Source: Clostridia bacterium | Lineage (GTDB): Bacteria > Bacillota > Clostridia > Christensenellales > Aristaeellaceae | Direction of reading: 5' to 3' | Assembly: GCA_017550745.1 (NCBI GenBank) | Contig: JAFZOG010000160.1 | Coordinates: 1-64,000 of the forward strand | DNA: 64,000 nt | Part shown: piece after piece, positions 34,750 to 43,694 of the stretch | How the letters are laid out: each line of letters starts with the position of its first letter | Position numbering within the stretch: the first letter of the stretch is position 1 | Position numbers and translations under genes: made by a program | Notes under the pieces: model-generated | Database searches by the model: none | Seen by the model: only the letters and a program-made list of their open reading frames with translations | What the model was told of the DNA's origin: nothing

Positions 34750-37700
34750 TGGTTTATCGCGTCTACGTTGAGAAGAAGCCCGGCCTGGCCCATGAGGCCC
34801 AGAGCCTGAAAAACGATTTCATTTTCCTGCTGGGCATTGAACGGCTGAAGGACGTGCGCCTGCTGAACCGCTACGACGTGGAGGACATCGACGCCGGCTT
34901 GTTCGAGCGCCTGAAAACAACGGTGTTCGCCGAGCCGCAGTTGGACAATGTGAGCGAAAATTTGCCGGATCAGAGCGGAGCCGTTGTGTTCGCCGTGGAA
35001 TATCTGCCCGGCCAGTTCGACCAGCGGGCGGACAGCGCCGCCCAGTGCATCCAGCTGATTTCTAAGGGGGAAAGGCCGCTGGTCCGCTCCGCGAAGGTGT
35101 ATTATCTTTACGGCGACTTGGAAGAAACGGACATTGCCGCCATAAAAAAGTATGTCATCAATCCTGTGGAAAGCAGGGAAGCCGAGCTTGCTTCCTTCGA
35201 TACCCTGAAAACCGCCTATGACCAGCCGCCCATGGTGGAAACCATGCAAGGGTTTCTCGACCTGGACGAAGCCGGGCTGAACAGCTTTGTGAAAACATAC
35301 GGTTTGGCCATGGACGATGACGACCTGAAATACTGCCAGGATTATTTCAGGACCGAAAACCGCTGTCCCACGCTGACCGAGATCCGGATGCTCGACACCT
35401 ATTGGAGCGACCACTGCCGCCACACCACATTCCTGACCCGCCTGACCGACCTGCGCTTTGACGATCCCGCCGCGCAGAAAACGTATGAAGCATACCTCCG
35501 TGTGCGGCAGGAGCTGAGCGTGAAGAAGCCCGTCTGCCTCATGGATATCGCCACCATCGGCGCCAAGTACCTGAAAAAGCAGGGTCTTTTGGACAAGCTG
35601 GACGAATCGGAGGAAATCAACGCCTGCACGGTAAAGATCAGCGTACAGACTGAAAACGGCCCGGAAAAATGGCTGCTGCTGTTCAAGAATGAAACCCACA
35701 ACCATCCCACGGAAATCGAGCCATTCGGCGGCGCGGCCACCTGCATCGGCGGAGCCATCCGGGACCCGTTGTCAGGCAGGGCCTATGTATATGCCGCCAT
35801 GCGTGTCACCGGCGCAGCCGACCCCACCGCGCCGCTCAGCGATACGCTGCCCGGCAAGCTGCCCCAGCGTAAGATCGTTACCACAGCGGCGGCGGGTTAT
35901 TCCTCCTACGGCAACCAGATCGGCTTGGCAACCGGAGAGGTGCATGAGATCTACCATCCCGGCTACGCGGCCAAGCGCATGGAAATCGGCGCAGTGATCG
36001 CCGCCGCGCCTGCGGAAAACGTGCGGCGGGAGGTGCCTGTCCCCGGCGACGTGATCATCCTGCTGGGGGGGCGAACGGGCCGCGACGGCTGCGGCGGAGC
36101 CACCGGCTCCTCCAAAGCGCATACCCTGGAATCCATCGACACCTGCGGCGCGGAGGTGCAGAAGGGGAACGCCCCGGAAGAAAGAAAGCTCCAGCGGCTG
36201 TTCCGCAGTAAGGAAGCCTCCCTGCTCATCAAGCGCTGCAACGATTTTGGCGCAGGGGGCGTATCCGTCGCCATCGGCGAGCTGGCGGAGGGAATCGCCA
36301 TCGATCTGGACAAGGTGCCCAAAAAGTATGAGGGCTTGGACGGTACCGAACTTGCCATTTCAGAATCCCAGGAGCGTATGGCGGTGGTGGTTGCTTCCGG
36401 GGACGCGGATAAGTTCATCGCTCTGGCGGACAGTGAAAACCTGGAAGCCACGGTGGTGGCAGAGGTAAAGGCTGAACCCCGTTTGACCATGCAATGGCGC
36501 GGGGAAACCATCGTGGATATTTCCCGGGCGTTCCTCAATTCCAACGGCGCGCCGAAGCAGGCAGCGGCCCATGTATCAGCCCCGGCCTGCGAAAAGAAGG
36601 CATCTCCGGCCGGTTTCGCGGAGGGAATGAAAGCGCTGGCGGGGGATTTGAACGTCTGCTCCCAGCGGGGTCTGTCCGAGCGCTTTGACTCTACCATCGG
36701 CGCGGGCACGGTGCTGATGCCCTTCGGCGGGAAAAACCAGTTGACGCCCATCCAGGCGATGGCGCATAAGATTTCCCGTGAAACAGGGGAGACTGATACG
36801 GTATCCCTGATGGCATGGGGCTATGACCCCTATCTCACGGAAGCCAGCCCTTACCGCGGCGCATACCTGGCTGTGGTTCAGTCTGTCGCGAAGCTGGCCG
36901 CCGCGGGCGCGTCCCTGCAGGATACTTACCTGACATTCCAGGAATACTTCGAAAAGCCGCAAGGCCGGCCTGACCGCTGGGGGAAGCCTCTGGGCGCGCT
37001 GCTGGGCGCTTTGCAGGCACAGTGGGATCTGGGCTGCGGCGCCATCGGGGGAAAGGATTCCATGAGCGGCACCTTTGAAAAGCTGGACGTGCCGCCTACT
37101 CTGGTTTCCTTTGCTGTCACCGCCGCGGACATCCGTGACGTTCGTTCCCCGGAATTTAAAGCCGCTGGGCATCCGGCGGTGCTGCTATCTCCCAATTACG
37201 ATAAAAACGGTCTGCCTGAAAAGGAGAGTTTCAAGGCGGTTTTGAACCAGGTGCAGGCATTATTGCACAGCGGCAAGGCCCTTTCCGCCTGGACGGTAGA
37301 TCAGGGCGGCATAGCCGAGGGCATTCTCAAAATGGCAATCGGCAACGGCCTGGGCTTCGAATTTGCAGACGGCATTTCCCTGGAGATGTTGTTCCGCAAG
37401 CAGTACGGCGCGTTCATCCTGGAACTGGGCGGCGATGCGGAAATCGGTGTGGCGCTTGGGCATACCACGGAAGAAAAACGCTTCATGTGGCAGGAGGAAA
37501 GCGTTTTCCTGGATGAGATTTCCGAGATCTATGAAAGCAGGCTGGAAAGCGTTTATCCCACGAAGGTCCCGGGAAAACAGGAAATCCCGGTCATCAGCGC
37601 GGAAAAGAAGCCTGTGGTCCGCCCGGCGAAATCCGTGGCTGTGCCGCGTGTGCTGATTCCAGTATTCCCCGGCACCAACTGCGAGTACGATTCTCTGAAA

Positions 37701-38438
37701 GCTGTGGAAAGGGCAGGACTGAAGGGTGAAATCCTGGTACTGAATAACCTGACTGCCCAGGGGGTAACCGACTCGGTGAACCGCTTCGCCAAAGCGCTGA
37801 AGAACGCCCAGATCGTGTTCATTCCAGGCGGCTTTTCCGGCGGCGACGAGCCCGACGGCAGCGGCAAATTCATAACCGCTTTCTTCCGCAGCGCAGCCGT
37901 GGCCGACGGCGTCCGCGACCTGCTGGACCGCCGGGACGGCCTGATGCTGGGCATCTGCAACGGCTTTCAGGCGCTGATCAAGCTGGGCCTGGTGCCTTAC
38001 GGAAAGATCACGGAGCCCGATGCCGCTGCCCCAACCTTGACCTACAATACCATCGGACGCCACCAGAGCCGCCTGGTGCGCACGCGGGTAGCTTCCACAA
38101 ATTCCCCCTGGCTGCTGGAGACACAGGCGGGCGACGTATTCACCGTCCCGGTCAGCCACGGCGAAGGCCGCTTCCTGTGCGGCGGCGGCTTATTGGAAGC
38201 ATTGATTGCCAACGGCCAGGTCGCCACACAGTATGTGGACCTGGAAGGAAAACCAACTGACAATATCCTGTTCAATCCCAACGGCTCCGTTGCAGCCATC
38301 GAGGGCATTCTTTCCCCGGATGGCCGGGTGTTTGGAAAGATGGGACACAGCGAGCGCGTGGGCGACGGCCTGTACCGGAATGTTCCCGGCAGATATGACA
38401 TGGGCCTGTTCCGCAGCGCGAAAAAGTATTTCGGCTGA
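34749..38438 (+). CDS. purL: Phosphoribosylformylglycinamidine synthase, large fused type
   Basis: A 1229-aa single-chain FGAM synthase (the form also seen in Gammaproteobacteria and many Clostridia) instead of the Bacillus PurS-PurQ-PurL trio. N-terminal PurS-like part about 1-150, linker, two AIR-synthase-like halves (LDTYWSDHCRHTTF near 215, NETHNHPTEIEPFGGAATC near 315), and a C-terminal glutaminase from about 965 with VFPGTNCEYDS and the nucleophile Cys near 1070 (MLGICNGFQAL). It makes FGAM from FGAR, glutamine and ATP. Last gene of the operon, followed by a terminator. Confidence 0.97.
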   Translation: MVYRVYVEKKPGLAHEAQSLKNDFIFLLGIERLKDVRLLNRYDVEDIDAGLFERLKTTVFAEPQLDNVSENLPDQSGAVVFAVEYLPGQFDQRADSAAQCIQLISKGERPLVRSAKVYYLYGDLEETDIAAIKKYVINPVESREAELASFDTLKTAYDQPPMVETMQGFLDLDEAGLNSFVKTYGLAMDDDDLKYCQDYFRTENRCPTLTEIRMLDTYWSDHCRHTTFLTRLTDLRFDDPAAQKTYEAYLRVRQELSVKKPVCLMDIATIGAKYLKKQGLLDKLDESEEINACTVKISVQTENGPEKWLLLFKNETHNHPTEIEPFGGAATCIGGAIRDPLSGRAYVYAAMRVTGAADPTAPLSDTLPGKLPQRKIVTTAAAGYSSYGNQIGLATGEVHEIYHPGYAAKRMEIGAVIAAAPAENVRREVPVPGDVIILLGGRTGRDGCGGATGSSKAHTLESIDTCGAEVQKGNAPEERKLQRLFRSKEASLLIKRCNDFGAGGVSVAIGELAEGIAIDLDKVPKKYEGLDGTELAISESQERMAVVVASGDADKFIALADSENLEATVVAEVKAEPRLTMQWRGETIVDISRAFLNSNGAPKQAAAHVSAPACEKKASPAGFAEGMKALAGDLNVCSQRGLSERFDSTIGAGTVLMPFGGKNQLTPIQAMAHKISRETGETDTVSLMAWGYDPYLTEASPYRGAYLAVVQSVAKLAAAGASLQDTYLTFQEYFEKPQGRPDRWGKPLGALLGALQAQWDLGCGAIGGKDSMSGTFEKLDVPPTLVSFAVTAADIRDVRSPEFKAAGHPAVLLSPNYDKNGLPEKESFKAVLNQVQALLHSGKALSAWTVDQGGIAEGILKMAIGNGLGFEFADGISLEMLFRKQYGAFILELGGDAEIGVALGHTTEEKRFMWQEESVFLDEISEIYESRLESVYPTKVPGKQEIPVISAEKKPVVRPAKSVAVPRVLIPVFPGTNCEYDSLKAVERAGLKGEILVLNNLTAQGVTDSVNRFAKALKNAQIVFIPGGFSGGDEPDGSGKFITAFFRSAAVADGVRDLLDRRDGLMLGICNGFQALIKLGLVPYGKITEPDAAAPTLTYNTIGRHQSRLVRTRVASTNSPWLLETQAGDVFTVPVSHGEGRFLCGGGLLEALIANGQVATQYVDLEGKPTDNILFNPNGSVAAIEGILSPDGRVFGKMGHSERVGDGLYRNVPGRYDMGLFRSAKKYFG

Positions 38439-38449
38439 TGGAACAGCCC

Positions 38450-38484
38450 AAAGAACACGCTTTTTAACGGGGCGTGTTCTTTTG
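38450..38484 (+). terminator. Terminator of the purine operon
   Basis: AAAGAACACGC with an 11-base loop and GCGTGTTCTTT, 12 bases after purL. The flanking A/T make it usable as a Rho-independent terminator. Confidence 0.8.
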
Positions 38485-38571
38485 GTATATGCGCATATTT
38501 TCCAACCGCCATGGAAACGCTAAACCGGAAAGAGCGGCTCATTTCAAGCCGCGGGAGGAGGAAAAGCGAAA

Positions 38572-39228
38572 ATGGCAGTAGGATTGATTTTGCTGTCCGT
38601 CGTGTCGGTGCTGGTGCTGTTCGGCGCGGCGCAGCGTGTGCTGGACAGGATGCAGCTGAGTGATCGGGCCGCGCTGGTCATAGCGGCGCTGATATTTTTT
38701 GGCGGGTTTGTGCCGGATATCCGAATCGGCCAGGTGGCGGTGAATCTGGGCGGGGCGGTCATTCCCTTGGGGGTATGCGTGTGGCTGCTGATCAAAACGG
38801 ACACACGGCGGGAAGTCGCCCGGGCGCTGGCCGGCAGCGTGCTGACGGCGGCGGCGGTATACGCCCTGGGGCGGTTCCTTCCCGCCGAACCGGAAAACAT
38901 GGTGCTGGATCCCAATTATACCTATGGCATTGCGGGAGGCGTGATTGCCTATGCGCTGGGAAGATCCCGCAGGGCCGCGTTCATCTGCGGCGTGCTGGGC
39001 GTGATCCTGGCAGACACGCTGGTGGCGGTCATCAACTGGCAAAACGGCATTGCCTCCACCCTGCGCCTGGGCAGCGCGGGCATGATGGACACAGTGGTCA
39101 TTTCCGGGCTGACAGCTGTGCTGCTGGCGGAACTGATGGGCGAGCTGATTGAGCGCATTTCCCGGCCGGAACAGCAGGAGCATCGTGAAGCCGTACGCGT
39201 TCCGGTTCGGCGGGGAGGAAGGAAATAA
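38572..39228 (+). CDS. DUF1614 family membrane protein
   Basis: A 218-aa integral membrane protein with about six TM helices (LILLSVVSVLVLFGAA, ALVIAALIFFGGFVP, VIPLGVCVWLLI, TYGIAGGVIAYAL, AAFICGVLGVILADTLVAVI, MMDTVVISGLTAVLLAEL). It resembles DUF1614, a family of spore-forming Clostridia. It ends in an Arg-rich cytoplasmic tail. GGGAGGAGG precedes the ATG, below a small hairpin at 38534-38552. spoIIP starts one base after its stop, so the pair is co-transcribed and probably sporulation-linked. Confidence 0.75.
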   Translation: MAVGLILLSVVSVLVLFGAAQRVLDRMQLSDRAALVIAALIFFGGFVPDIRIGQVAVNLGGAVIPLGVCVWLLIKTDTRREVARALAGSVLTAAAVYALGRFLPAEPENMVLDPNYTYGIAGGVIAYALGRSRRAAFICGVLGVILADTLVAVINWQNGIASTLRLGSAGMMDTVVISGLTAVLLAELMGELIERISRPEQQEHREAVRVPVRRGGRK

Positions 39229-39229
39229 A

Positions 39230-40318
39230 ATGAAAAAAAAGATTTTACTGATATCCTTGCTTATACTTGTACTGCCCCTTTGCGTCTTCGCCGAATCCGA
39301 GGAAGAAGGCGGCGTGTACCGCCTGCTGGATGAAAACGGCGAAACCGTCACCTGGTACGCGGGATCGCCGGAAACGGGGGACGAATACATTGCCGGGGAT
39401 AACCGGCATTACCGCCTGATTCAGATAGACGAAAAGGCAAAGCTGGCCCGGATGGAAAGCCTGGGCAGCTTCACCCTGCCGGATGTGAGCTGGCTCGATG
39501 AGGAAACACAGCCCGTCAGTGCCGCGAAAAAGTCGGTGGCCCTTTACTGCACCCACAGCGACGAGAGCTACGAGCCGGGAGACGGCAAAAGCAGCATCGA
39601 AAAGCGGGGCGGCATATATGATGTGGCGGAAAGCCTGAAAGCAGCGCTGGAAAGAAAAGGGATCACCGTCCATTACAGTGACGAAAACCACTATCCCCAC
39701 GATGCGGGCGCTTACCGCCGCAGCCGCGCCACTGCAGCGTCCTTGGCGGAGGAAGGAGTGGATGCCATTTTCGATGTACATCGGGACGGTATTCCGGACG
39801 CCGCGCAGTACGAAAGCCGGGTAAAGGGCGAGGATGTGACGAAAGTGCGCCTGTTGGTGGGGCGCCAGAACCAGAATGCCGACGCCAACAAGCAGTTCGC
39901 GGCCCAGATCAAGGCTGTGGCGGACAAGCTGTATCCCGGCTTGGTGAAGGATATCTACATGGGCAAGGGCAGCTATAACCAGGACCTGATGAGCCAGGCG
40001 GTGCTGCTGGAATTTGGCACCCATAAGAGCGATAAAAACGAGGTGCTGGCTTCCACCGCATATATGGCGGACGTGCTGAACCGCGCGCTCTACGGCGGCG
40101 TATCCGGCGCCGCGGGAAAGGATACAAAACCGGCGGCGGAAAATTCCGGCGGCTGGACGGGCATCAGCTGGTTGGCGGTGATCGGCCTTGGCGGACTGTT
40201 CCTGTACGCCTTTGCCGCGTCGGGCAGCCTGAAAACCGCAGGCCACAAAATGAAACGCTCCTTCCAGGAAATGACCGGCGGTCTTCTGGGCGGACGCAGC
40301 GGCCGCCATGATGAATGA
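39230..40318 (+). CDS. spoIIP: Stage II sporulation protein P (SpoIIP)
   Basis: A 362-aa exported protein. Signal peptide MKKKILLISLLILVLPLCVFA. The amidase/endopeptidase domain is at about 105-300, with ALYCTHSDESYEPGDG holding the zinc His, DVHRDGIPD, and LLEFGTHKSDKNE. One C-terminal TM helix lies near 325-345. SpoIIP with SpoIID/SpoIIM degrades septal peptidoglycan during engulfment. The ATG at 39230 has GGAGGAAGG; the frame upstream to 39149 lies in the DUF1614 gene. Shorter N-terminal region than B. subtilis. Confidence 0.92.
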   Translation: MKKKILLISLLILVLPLCVFAESEEEGGVYRLLDENGETVTWYAGSPETGDEYIAGDNRHYRLIQIDEKAKLARMESLGSFTLPDVSWLDEETQPVSAAKKSVALYCTHSDESYEPGDGKSSIEKRGGIYDVAESLKAALERKGITVHYSDENHYPHDAGAYRRSRATAASLAEEGVDAIFDVHRDGIPDAAQYESRVKGEDVTKVRLLVGRQNQNADANKQFAAQIKAVADKLYPGLVKDIYMGKGSYNQDLMSQAVLLEFGTHKSDKNEVLASTAYMADVLNRALYGGVSGAAGKDTKPAAENSGGWTGISWLAVIGLGGLFLYAFAASGSLKTAGHKMKRSFQEMTGGLLGGRSGRHDE

Positions 40319-40333
40319 ACGCTGAACATCTTT

Positions 40334-41197
40334 TTATTTCGTTCCTGCAATCCAATGCCCTTCGTTCTTTTCCGTGAACGGCGTATCTTCCTGCCTGACG
40401 CATCTGCAGGCGGCAGCGAGAAAAACGCAGGCGAGGCCGGGAAGGGCGTAATAGACCACATGGTTCAATTGGTACATCCCCAGCAGCAGCGTGCCGTAGC
40501 AGGCATATCGTTTTCCATGGGCGGGAGCCAGGATCAGCCGCAGCCAGTGAACAGGCGCGGCTTTTTTTCTGCGTCTGCCCAAGGCAACCAGCTGAACATC
40601 CGTGGCGGGATTGGCGCTGCCCAGCATGGCTATGAGCTTTTCACAGGAGAGGAAAGAAACTGGCGGTTCATGATCGGCTTGCCGCTGGGCTTCCGCTGAT
40701 ATTTTTCCGCAAACGCATAACAGCCCATTGTCGGCGTTCAAACGTTTGATTTCCCGCTGCAAGGCCAGCACATCGCTTGAACCGGCGCTTATGTCCTGCG
40801 GCGACTGCAGCAGAGAAACGATCCATTTTTTCCCCTTGCGGGCGCATAAAACCCCTTTTTCTCCCGCCTGGATGAGGGTCAGCGGTTCCCGCAGGGACAG
40901 CAGCATGGCGATTTCAAAATGCGCTTTTGTCGGGTCGGTGAGAAGCAGCCTTTCCAGGGCCAGTTCTCCGCCGATGGTGGCGCGAAGCCGGCTTTCCTGC
41001 CGTGTTACCTGGTCATCCCGGGCTTTGTTGCGCAGAATCACGATCATCGCGTAGAGCGCTGTGCCCGCGGTCAGGGCTGGGACGCACAGCCCCCAAAGCA
41101 AAATAAACCAAAAGATGCTCATAATCAGTGTAAAAACATGAAAACCGAGGCTATCCATCACCTGTCCAAGCCGGGATCGCTGTAAATAATCTTGCAT
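40334..41197 (-). CDS. Unknown membrane protein with soluble C-terminal region
   Basis: A 287-aa protein. Two adjacent TM helices near residues 18-60 (FTLIMSIFWFILLWGLCVPALTAG type), then a soluble region 65-225, then a third/fourth TM near 245-270 (GTLLLGMYQLNHVVYYALPG). The N-terminus recalls DUF624-like proteins. The soluble middle (GGELALERLLL ... ICGK..EAQRQAD ... SCEKLIAMLG) has the helix-strand order of restriction-endonuclease-like folds, but I see no firm catalytic motif. The ATG at 41197 follows GGGAGGAAGG. The open frame continues upstream opposite nadD to 42649, which is rejected. Divergent from nadD. Confidence 0.65.
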   Translation of the reverse strand: MQDYLQRSRLGQVMDSLGFHVFTLIMSIFWFILLWGLCVPALTAGTALYAMIVILRNKARDDQVTRQESRLRATIGGELALERLLLTDPTKAHFEIAMLLSLREPLTLIQAGEKGVLCARKGKKWIVSLLQSPQDISAGSSDVLALQREIKRLNADNGLLCVCGKISAEAQRQADHEPPVSFLSCEKLIAMLGSANPATDVQLVALGRRRKKAAPVHWLRLILAPAHGKRYACYGTLLLGMYQLNHVVYYALPGLACVFLAAACRCVRQEDTPFTEKNEGHWIAGTK

Positions 41198-41263
41198 TTT
41201 GCCTTCCTCCCTCTTTTCAGAATGCCCAATATGTTGTATAATATGGATAGGAGATGATCGAAT

Positions 41264-42430
41264 TTGCAGAAAATGGGCGTGCTGGGCGGAACATTTGATC
41301 CGATACACGAAGGTCACGTCGCTTTGGCGAAGGAAGCGCTGCAGCATGGCGGCCTGGATGGCGTGATTTTTCTGCCCATGGCGCATCCCGCGCACCGGGA
41401 AGCCGACGCTTCCGCGGAAGACCGCCAGAACATGTGCGCCCTTGCCGTTGAAGGACAAGCCTGTTTCTTTCTTTCCAAAGCCGGCAGCCGCGCCGGCGTC
41501 GCCTATACCGCCGACACGCTGGTGCCGCTGAAAAAAGAATTCCCACATACCTCCTTTACGATCATCCTCGGCGCGGATAAATTGCCGTCCTTGCCCTATT
41601 GGCGGGAAAAAGATAAGCTTTTTTCCCAGTGTGATTTTCTCATATTTCCCCGCAGCGGCGTAGACCTGGAGGAAACGCTTGAAAAGGCGAAGCAGGCCGG
41701 GGCGAAAATCAAAATGCTCCCCTCCTTCCAGACGCCCTATTCCGCCACCATGATCCGCACGCAGACCGCCCACTACCTGGACGCACCGGGGCTGGATCAA
41801 AAGGTGCTTTGCTATATGGCGGAGCGCGGCCTTTACCAGCAGGATTTTACGCCGCGCCTTAAAACCATGATGAGCCCCAAACGGTTCCAGCATACCCTGG
41901 GCGTGCGTCGGGAAGCGGTGCGCCTGGCCGCGCTGCACGGCCTGCCCATCCAGCGCTGCGCTCTGGCCGCGCTGCTGCATGACTGCGCCAAGGGCATGAG
42001 CCTTAAGGATATGAACAAAATTGCCCGGGATAAGCATTTGACGAGCAATGAAACCGTGCTTTCCTCCGGCGCGCTGCTCCATGCCCTGGTGGGCGCTTAT
42101 CTGGCGGAGAAAGAATTCCATATCCGGGATGAAGAAGTGCTGAACGCTATCCGCAGCCACACGGTGGGCCGTCCCGGTATGACGAAAATGGAAATGTGCA
42201 TCTTCGTGGCGGACGCGACGGAGGAAGGCCGGGAGGATTATCCGGGGCTGAAGGAACTGCGGCTGCTGTGCGAGCATTCCCTGGCGGCGGCGGTGTACCG
42301 CTCGCTGGAACTGACCCAGGAATATGTGCAGAAGAACGGCCGTCCCTTCGATCCCGTGTCCCTGGTAACAAAGGCGTTCCTGGAAAGTATATTGACCGAC
42401 GGGGAGAGGAAACTGCTTTCGTCGGTGTAA
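41264..42430 (+). CDS. nadD: Nicotinate-nucleotide adenylyltransferase fused to YqeK HD hydrolase
   Basis: A 388-aa two-domain protein. Residues 1-195 are NadD: GGTFDPIHEGHV with H15-x-G-H18, and SATMIR near 163. Residues about 200-388 are YqeK, an HD-type diadenosine tetraphosphatase: RFQHTLGV, LLHDCAKG and HTVGRPGM. NadD makes deamido-NAD precursor; YqeK cleaves Ap4A symmetrically. In Bacillus the two are separate adjacent genes. The start is TTG at 41264, chosen because GGAG is 10 bases upstream, while the ATG at 41273 is 19 away. Followed by rsfS, the usual neighbour. Confidence 0.92.
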   Translation: MQKMGVLGGTFDPIHEGHVALAKEALQHGGLDGVIFLPMAHPAHREADASAEDRQNMCALAVEGQACFFLSKAGSRAGVAYTADTLVPLKKEFPHTSFTIILGADKLPSLPYWREKDKLFSQCDFLIFPRSGVDLEETLEKAKQAGAKIKMLPSFQTPYSATMIRTQTAHYLDAPGLDQKVLCYMAERGLYQQDFTPRLKTMMSPKRFQHTLGVRREAVRLAALHGLPIQRCALAALLHDCAKGMSLKDMNKIARDKHLTSNETVLSSGALLHALVGAYLAEKEFHIRDEEVLNAIRSHTVGRPGMTKMEMCIFVADATEEGREDYPGLKELRLLCEHSLAAAVYRSLELTQEYVQKNGRPFDPVSLVTKAFLESILTDGERKLLSSV

Positions 42431-42467
42431 AATAGTAAGCGTAAATAAACAATAAGGAGGAAAATGA

Positions 42468-42851
42468 ATGGAAAACAACGGATTAGCCCTGCGCATCGCC
42501 CACATCCTGTATGACAAGAAGGCGACGGACATCACCGTGCTGCGGGTATCGCATCTGACCGTGATCACCGACTTCATGGTCATCGCAACCGGCCGCTCAT
42601 CTTTGCAGGTAAAAGCACTGGCGGACGACGTGGATGACGCGCTCGCCATGGAGGGCGTGGCCCTGCGGGCCCGGGAAGGCCAGCAGGAAGGCCAGTGGAT
42701 CGTGCTGGACTACGGCACGGTGCTGGTGCACATCTTCCACCCGGAAGCCCGGAAATTCTATCATCTGGAGCGGCTCTGGGCGGACGGGGAAAACAAGGTG
42801 CCCCTCACCTTCATTGAAGAAGATGAAAAGGCGGAGCAGCCGGACGCATGA
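42468..42851 (+). CDS. rsfS: Ribosome silencing factor
   Basis: A 127-aa RsfS (Iojap/YbeB). Seen: KKATDITVLRVSHLTVITDFMVIATGRSSLQVKALAD split over the family core, and GQWIVLDYGTVLVHIFHPEAR. It binds L14 (uL14) on the large subunit and blocks subunit joining under starvation. It follows nadD-yqeK as in most Bacillota. AGGAGGAAA lies before the ATG. Its stop overlaps the next start by 4 bases. Confidence 0.95.
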   Translation: MENNGLALRIAHILYDKKATDITVLRVSHLTVITDFMVIATGRSSLQVKALADDVDDALAMEGVALRAREGQQEGQWIVLDYGTVLVHIFHPEARKFYHLERLWADGENKVPLTFIEEDEKAEQPDA

Positions 42852-43195
42852 ATATCCAGATCTATGCCCTGAAAAAGAATTTCGATACGCAGAAGGCTGA
42901 ACGGTTCTTTAAGGAACGGCGGATTTCCTATCAGCTGCTGGATTTAAAAAAGCATAAGCTGGGCATGCGGGAGCTGCAGCTGTTCGCCCGCCGGTTAGGC
43001 GCGGAAAACCTGGTGGACAGGAAGAACCCCGAAGCGCTCAGCCATCCCATCTGTTATAACGACGATCCCCAATATATCCTGGAAACGCTGGCGGAGAATC
43101 CCCGCTTTTTGCGCACACCCATTGTGCGCAACGGCGAACAGGTGACCCTGGGCGCGGATGAAAAGACCTGGGAAGCGTGGATTCAGAAGGGATAA
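42848..43195 (+). CDS. ArsC/Spx-like protein without active-site Cys
   Basis: A 115-aa glutaredoxin-fold protein of the ArsC family. NIQIYALKKNFDTQKAERFF starts the fold, FFKERRISYQLLDL follows, and LRTPIVRNGEQVTLGADEKTWEAW ends it with the cis-Pro segment and 'G' turn. The N-terminal Cys of arsenate reductase or Spx CxxC is replaced by LKK, and only Cys69 is present, so redox or arsenate activity is unlikely. Translationally coupled to rsfS. Confidence 0.75.
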   Translation: MNIQIYALKKNFDTQKAERFFKERRISYQLLDLKKHKLGMRELQLFARRLGAENLVDRKNPEALSHPICYNDDPQYILETLAENPRFLRTPIVRNGEQVTLGADEKTWEAWIQKG

Positions 43196-43286
43196 CGCGT
43201 TGGGCACGAAGAGTACACATACTGCGGATCAAGCATTTTGGGGTTTTTATCTATACGCTGTATGTTTTTGGTAAGGAGGAATTTCC

Positions 43287-43658
43287 ATGCTGCTTTACTG
43301 TCCCGATTGCAAACGTTTATACGCCGAAGAAGAAAGATGCCCGGCATGCGGGAAGCGCAAAGGCCGGGAACCCCAGGCGGAGGATCCCTGTTTTCTGATG
43401 TCCGTTGGCGTCATCTGGTCGGAAATGGCGGCTGACCTGCTGAAACAGAATGAAATTCCCTTTGAGCAGAAAAGCAACCAAGGCGCGGCGATGGCCATGC
43501 TCACCGGCCTGCTCAGCGAAACCTTTGATTATTATGTCCCATTTGCCCGCTATAGCGAGGCAAAGGAACTGACGGATGCTTTCTTTGCCCAGAACGGGGA
43601 ACAGGAAGCGGAAGAAACAGAGTCGGAAGAAGCCGAAAAAGAAACCGAAGAAGAATAA
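43287..43658 (+). CDS. Zinc-ribbon plus DUF2007-like small protein
   Basis: A 123-aa protein. Residues 4-22 form a zinc ribbon (YCPDCKRLY ... CPACGKR). Residues 40-105 resemble DUF2007 (putative signal-transducing) proteins: VIWSEMAADLLKQNEIPFEQKS ... YVPFARYSEAKELTDAFF. The C-terminal 20 residues are almost all Glu. AAGGAGG before the ATG. Function unknown. Confidence 0.75.
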   Translation: MLLYCPDCKRLYAEEERCPACGKRKGREPQAEDPCFLMSVGVIWSEMAADLLKQNEIPFEQKSNQGAAMAMLTGLLSETFDYYVPFARYSEAKELTDAFFAQNGEQEAEETESEEAEKETEEE

Positions 43659-43694
43659 AACTTTCATACGAATGACAGAAAGAGGCGAATGACG

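Noticed and set aside
38534..38552. GCGGCT/AGCCGC hairpin before the DUF1614 gene as a terminator or riboswitch
   Set aside because: Only 6 bp, directly above the ribosome site and without T-run or known motif.
41198..42649. Upstream extension of the minus-strand membrane protein gene
   Set aside because: It lies wholly opposite nadD-yqeK and rsfS; the start at 41197 has a strong ribosome site and a TM segment follows soon after.
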